A DNA stretch of 34,177 nucleotides from Helicostylum pulchrum (lineage: Eukaryota > Mucoromycota > Mucoromycetes > Mucorales > Mucoraceae), in assembly GCA_025677825.1 (NCBI GenBank), contig JAIXMO010000105.1:1-34177 (forward strand), read 5' to 3'. The stretch's first letter is position 1. Every line of letters begins with the position of its first letter. A program made the translations under genes and the position numbers. The notes under the pieces are model-generated. The model had not been told where the DNA came from and did not search any database. It was given only the letters and a program-made list of their open reading frames with translations. Positions 32,347 through 34,177 of the stretch are shown piece by piece.

Positions 32347-32921
32347 TCAACTGTTTTTTTTTTGGGAGACTGGAATGGCTTTTGTAAAATTGCTGTTGCA
32401 AATCTGACTAACATCATCTACACGCATTAATACATTTACTTCTTCGCCTTGATTGGTGGTCAAACAAATGGGACTGAGGTTCATTGCATCAACAAGTTGA
32501 AATATTTGGTCCTGCTGAGGCTTCTCAAACAATAAAGCACCACATGCATTCAAAACGGCAGTATCATAGTTTCGTTTTTTCATTGTCTTGGTTCTTTCAT
32601 TGAAAAGAGCTGCTTTACATTTTGATTTTAGTATATGAGATTTTATACCTTCTCTAGTCAAGTGTTCTTTATTGCAAAAAGGACATTGTAAATGATCATT
32701 TTCTCTTTCTATTACAACCTTTTCACAAATTCCTGAAAACCCAGAGTCAACAATTGTAGACTTAAATCTAAATTGAACGTACCTTCAACTGTTGCGGTGA
32801 TAGTGCATTTTTTACAATGCCTTTCATATTTATGTCTTTTGAGAGTGTCATTTGTATTGAAGTTTTCTTCACAATCGGTGCAAAAAAATAGGACCCGATC
32901 AAGCAAAAAAATAAAAAGGAC
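32347..32921 (-). pseudogene. C2H2 zinc-finger protein fragment (two exons)
   Basis: On the minus strand an exon ending at 32783 and one from 32732 to 32347 join across a 50-nt GT-AG intron (32733-32782). The first carries a C2H2 finger (FFCTDCEENFNTNDTLKRH, then KYERHC), followed by KKCTITATVEG. The second has a further CPFC...H...C finger-like element (LQCPFCNKEHLTREGIKSH), then a non-finger domain (FEKPQQDQIFQLVDAMNLS, NVLMRVDDVSQICNSNF) and a TGA stop at 32347. No convincing start exists: upstream is a small tandem duplication and a different frame. It is probably a truncated member of a repeated family; I cannot name it. Confidence 0.5.
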
Positions 32922-32929
32922 TCGACCAA
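32880..32929. repeat. Short tandem duplication at the zinc-finger 5' edge
   Basis: Two diverged units, 32880-32902 and 32903-32929, both begin GCAAAAAAATA and end with GGAC(C/T)CGA(T/C)CAA. The duplication lies exactly where the zinc-finger fragment loses its upstream frame. Confidence 0.6.
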
Positions 32930-33471
32930 GCAAAAGCACAACTCAGTGTAAAAATTCGGATGTGGAAGAACCAGTTTGATAACTGTTTGAATCATATTCC
33001 AAATGTTTTTATTTAAAATAAAGTCTGAAATGACCCTCTCACAATCCACGAATTGAACTTCAAACAGCCAGTGAATTTTTTTTGGTAAGAACCCCAATAT
33101 TTATTTGAAAGCCCGTACTTTTTTTCGCAAAATCCTCACATTGGGAATGGAACGACTGTATATTTTTTTTTCGTACCATTAATTTATCGTTATGTTTAAT
33201 ATTCCGCCTAACGAAATGCTGTATATATGAGATTTTTTTTTAGGCATCAATATTCAACTACAACTACTTTACTACTTTTTTTTTAATTCTAAATGAATAC
33301 CACCATTAACCGCCAATGATTACATTATTCGAAACGTTGAGACTTTCAATACAATAGACATCACTCAAAAATCAAACCACGATCAAAGTACATAAACGTT
33401 TTTTTTTTGGGAAGAAAGCCATCTTTTTTTTTGACCTTTTTATTCATTATTAAGCTAAGAAAAAAATATTA

Positions 33472-33750
33472 CTACTGCTGCAAGTCGCTAATAATTCCTG
33501 CATTCGTGGACGTGTCTATACGGAAAGCTGTCGAAGGAAAGATTACGTAGAACCAGTTGGATGAATAAACCTGGTTAATTTTTTTAATCGTTTTTTGAAT
33601 TAAACCGGCGATAGAGATAATATCGGCAACATGAACAGAGTAATTCATTAATATGAAGGAAATGCATATATATAAAGGTAAAATCTTAAAGAAATCAGCA
33701 AGTTCATTTTTACTAATTCGATTGTATAGCAAATTTATCTTTGGTGCCAT
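33472..33750 (-). CDS. Hypothetical small protein, possible membrane segments
   Basis: An ATG-led frame of 92 residues (MAPKINLLYNRISKNEL start) with a hydrophobic stretch (ILPLYICISFILMNY) and a second milder one (ADIISIAGLI). Composition is more protein-like than neighbouring random frames, and A-rich DNA precedes the ATG. No family is recognised. It could be an exon of something larger or chance. Confidence 0.3.
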   Translation of the reverse strand: MAPKINLLYNRISKNELADFFKILPLYICISFILMNYSVHVADIISIAGLIQKTIKKINQVYSSNWFYVIFPSTAFRIDTSTNAGIISDLQQ

Positions 33751-33856
33751 TTTTTTTCTGCTGAGATTCGTTTCTTGCTTCTAAAATTTAGTATATGATT
33801 CGTAGTTTTTTTTTATATATTTGGTGATGTATCAGGTAGCCATTGTTTTTAAAGGT

Positions 33857-33954
33857 ACAAAATCCTCACAAAGATAACTGGGTTAAGTGCCACTTATTAT
33901 TCATAGCTAATCGTAATGAAGGCACGAGGAAGAATGCAGGAAAGAAACTGACTG
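33857..33954 (+). pseudogene. Possible exon fragment ending at a splice donor
   Basis: The sequence reads QNPHKDNWVKCHLLFIANRN followed by EGTRKNAGKKLT and then GTAAGT, a consensus donor. It has coding-like composition but no start and no clear next exon before the window ends. Likely part of the same decayed region. Confidence 0.3.
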
Positions 33955-34177
33955 TAAGTTATTTTTTTTTTCATTTTTTTTTTATCTGGCAAATATTAGT
34001 ATTACTCGCTATTTTTTTTTTTTTTTTTTTGGGATCGACATATTAGCTATTGAATAACAAACGGACCGAGTTATTTATAGTGAGCAGATCACTATAAAGA
34101 ATAACAAACAGGTGCTATTTTGCGTAACAGTGTCACGGACATCTTTTATAAGGAAAATACATGCGGTATAGATTTAC

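Larger units (their letters stand above)
33000..34177. other. Terminal region, mostly unassigned
   Basis: Apart from the small frame at 33472-33750 and the possible exon near 33857-33954, I see no supported feature. Poly-T tracts, including T22 ending at 34030, are frequent. A minus-strand open stretch at 32768-33097 is coding-like in places (QFVDCERVISDFILNKN) but has no start or family. Confidence 0.4.

Overview
The window reads as nuclear DNA of a filamentous fungus, most likely an early-diverging Mucoromycota (Mucorales-like) species. This rests on the AT-rich composition with many poly-A/T tracts, compact protein genes broken by 50-116 nt GT..AG introns, and protein types typical of fungi: a Yvc1-like channel, Ssd1, Tad1, a Pho85-type cyclin, chitin deacetylase and Pmr1. 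Lineage is an inference from gene content and intron style; no rRNA or tRNA gene was seen. All gene models below were spliced by hand. In each one, phase, splice dinucleotides and family alignment agree across every junction.

Layout: 1-1042, upstream DNA with a CT microsatellite. 1043-3648 (+), Yvc1/TRPY-like vacuolar cation channel, 4 exons. 3710-4901 (-), HSL-type alpha/beta hydrolase, 4 exons, one of which needs a GC-AG intron. 5295-5498 (+), small secreted cysteine-knot-like peptide. 6170-7684 (+), ArfGAP of the Gcs1/ArfGAP1 type, 6 exons. 7834-11294 (-), Ssd1-type RNA-binding pseudonuclease, 4 exons. 11558-13240 (-), tRNA adenosine deaminase Tad1, 8 exons. 13522-14274 (+), Pho85-type cyclin, 2 exons, divergent from Tad1. 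14275-16483, gene-poor. 16484-17936 (+), secreted and probably GPI-anchored chitin deacetylase, 6 exons. 17937-20581, gene-poor, with a strong 81-nt inverted repeat. 20582-24108 (-), a 954-residue SWIM zinc-finger protein with tandem TQxY repeats and SUMO-interaction-like motifs, 10 exons. 24291-27418 (-), Golgi Ca2+/Mn2+ ATPase Pmr1, 7 exons. 27419-29290, gene-poor.

From about 29.3 kb to the end the window changes character. It holds a decayed non-LTR retrotransposon: a zinc-knuckle ORF1 with one stop codon, followed by a broken endonuclease start. After it come fragments of unrecognised, broken protein genes on both strands, including a two-exon C2H2 zinc-finger fragment. This looks like a repeat and pseudogene graveyard next to a housekeeping block.

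The housekeeping genes are not an operon, but several share themes. Pmr1 and the Yvc1-like channel handle calcium in Golgi and vacuole. ArfGAP controls COPI traffic. Ssd1 and chitin deacetylase bear on cell-wall expression and chemistry. The most novel-looking item is the SWIM/TQxY/SIM protein: its tail resembles a phospho-TQ and SUMO-reading scaffold of the DNA-damage response. That function is inferred from motif grammar only.
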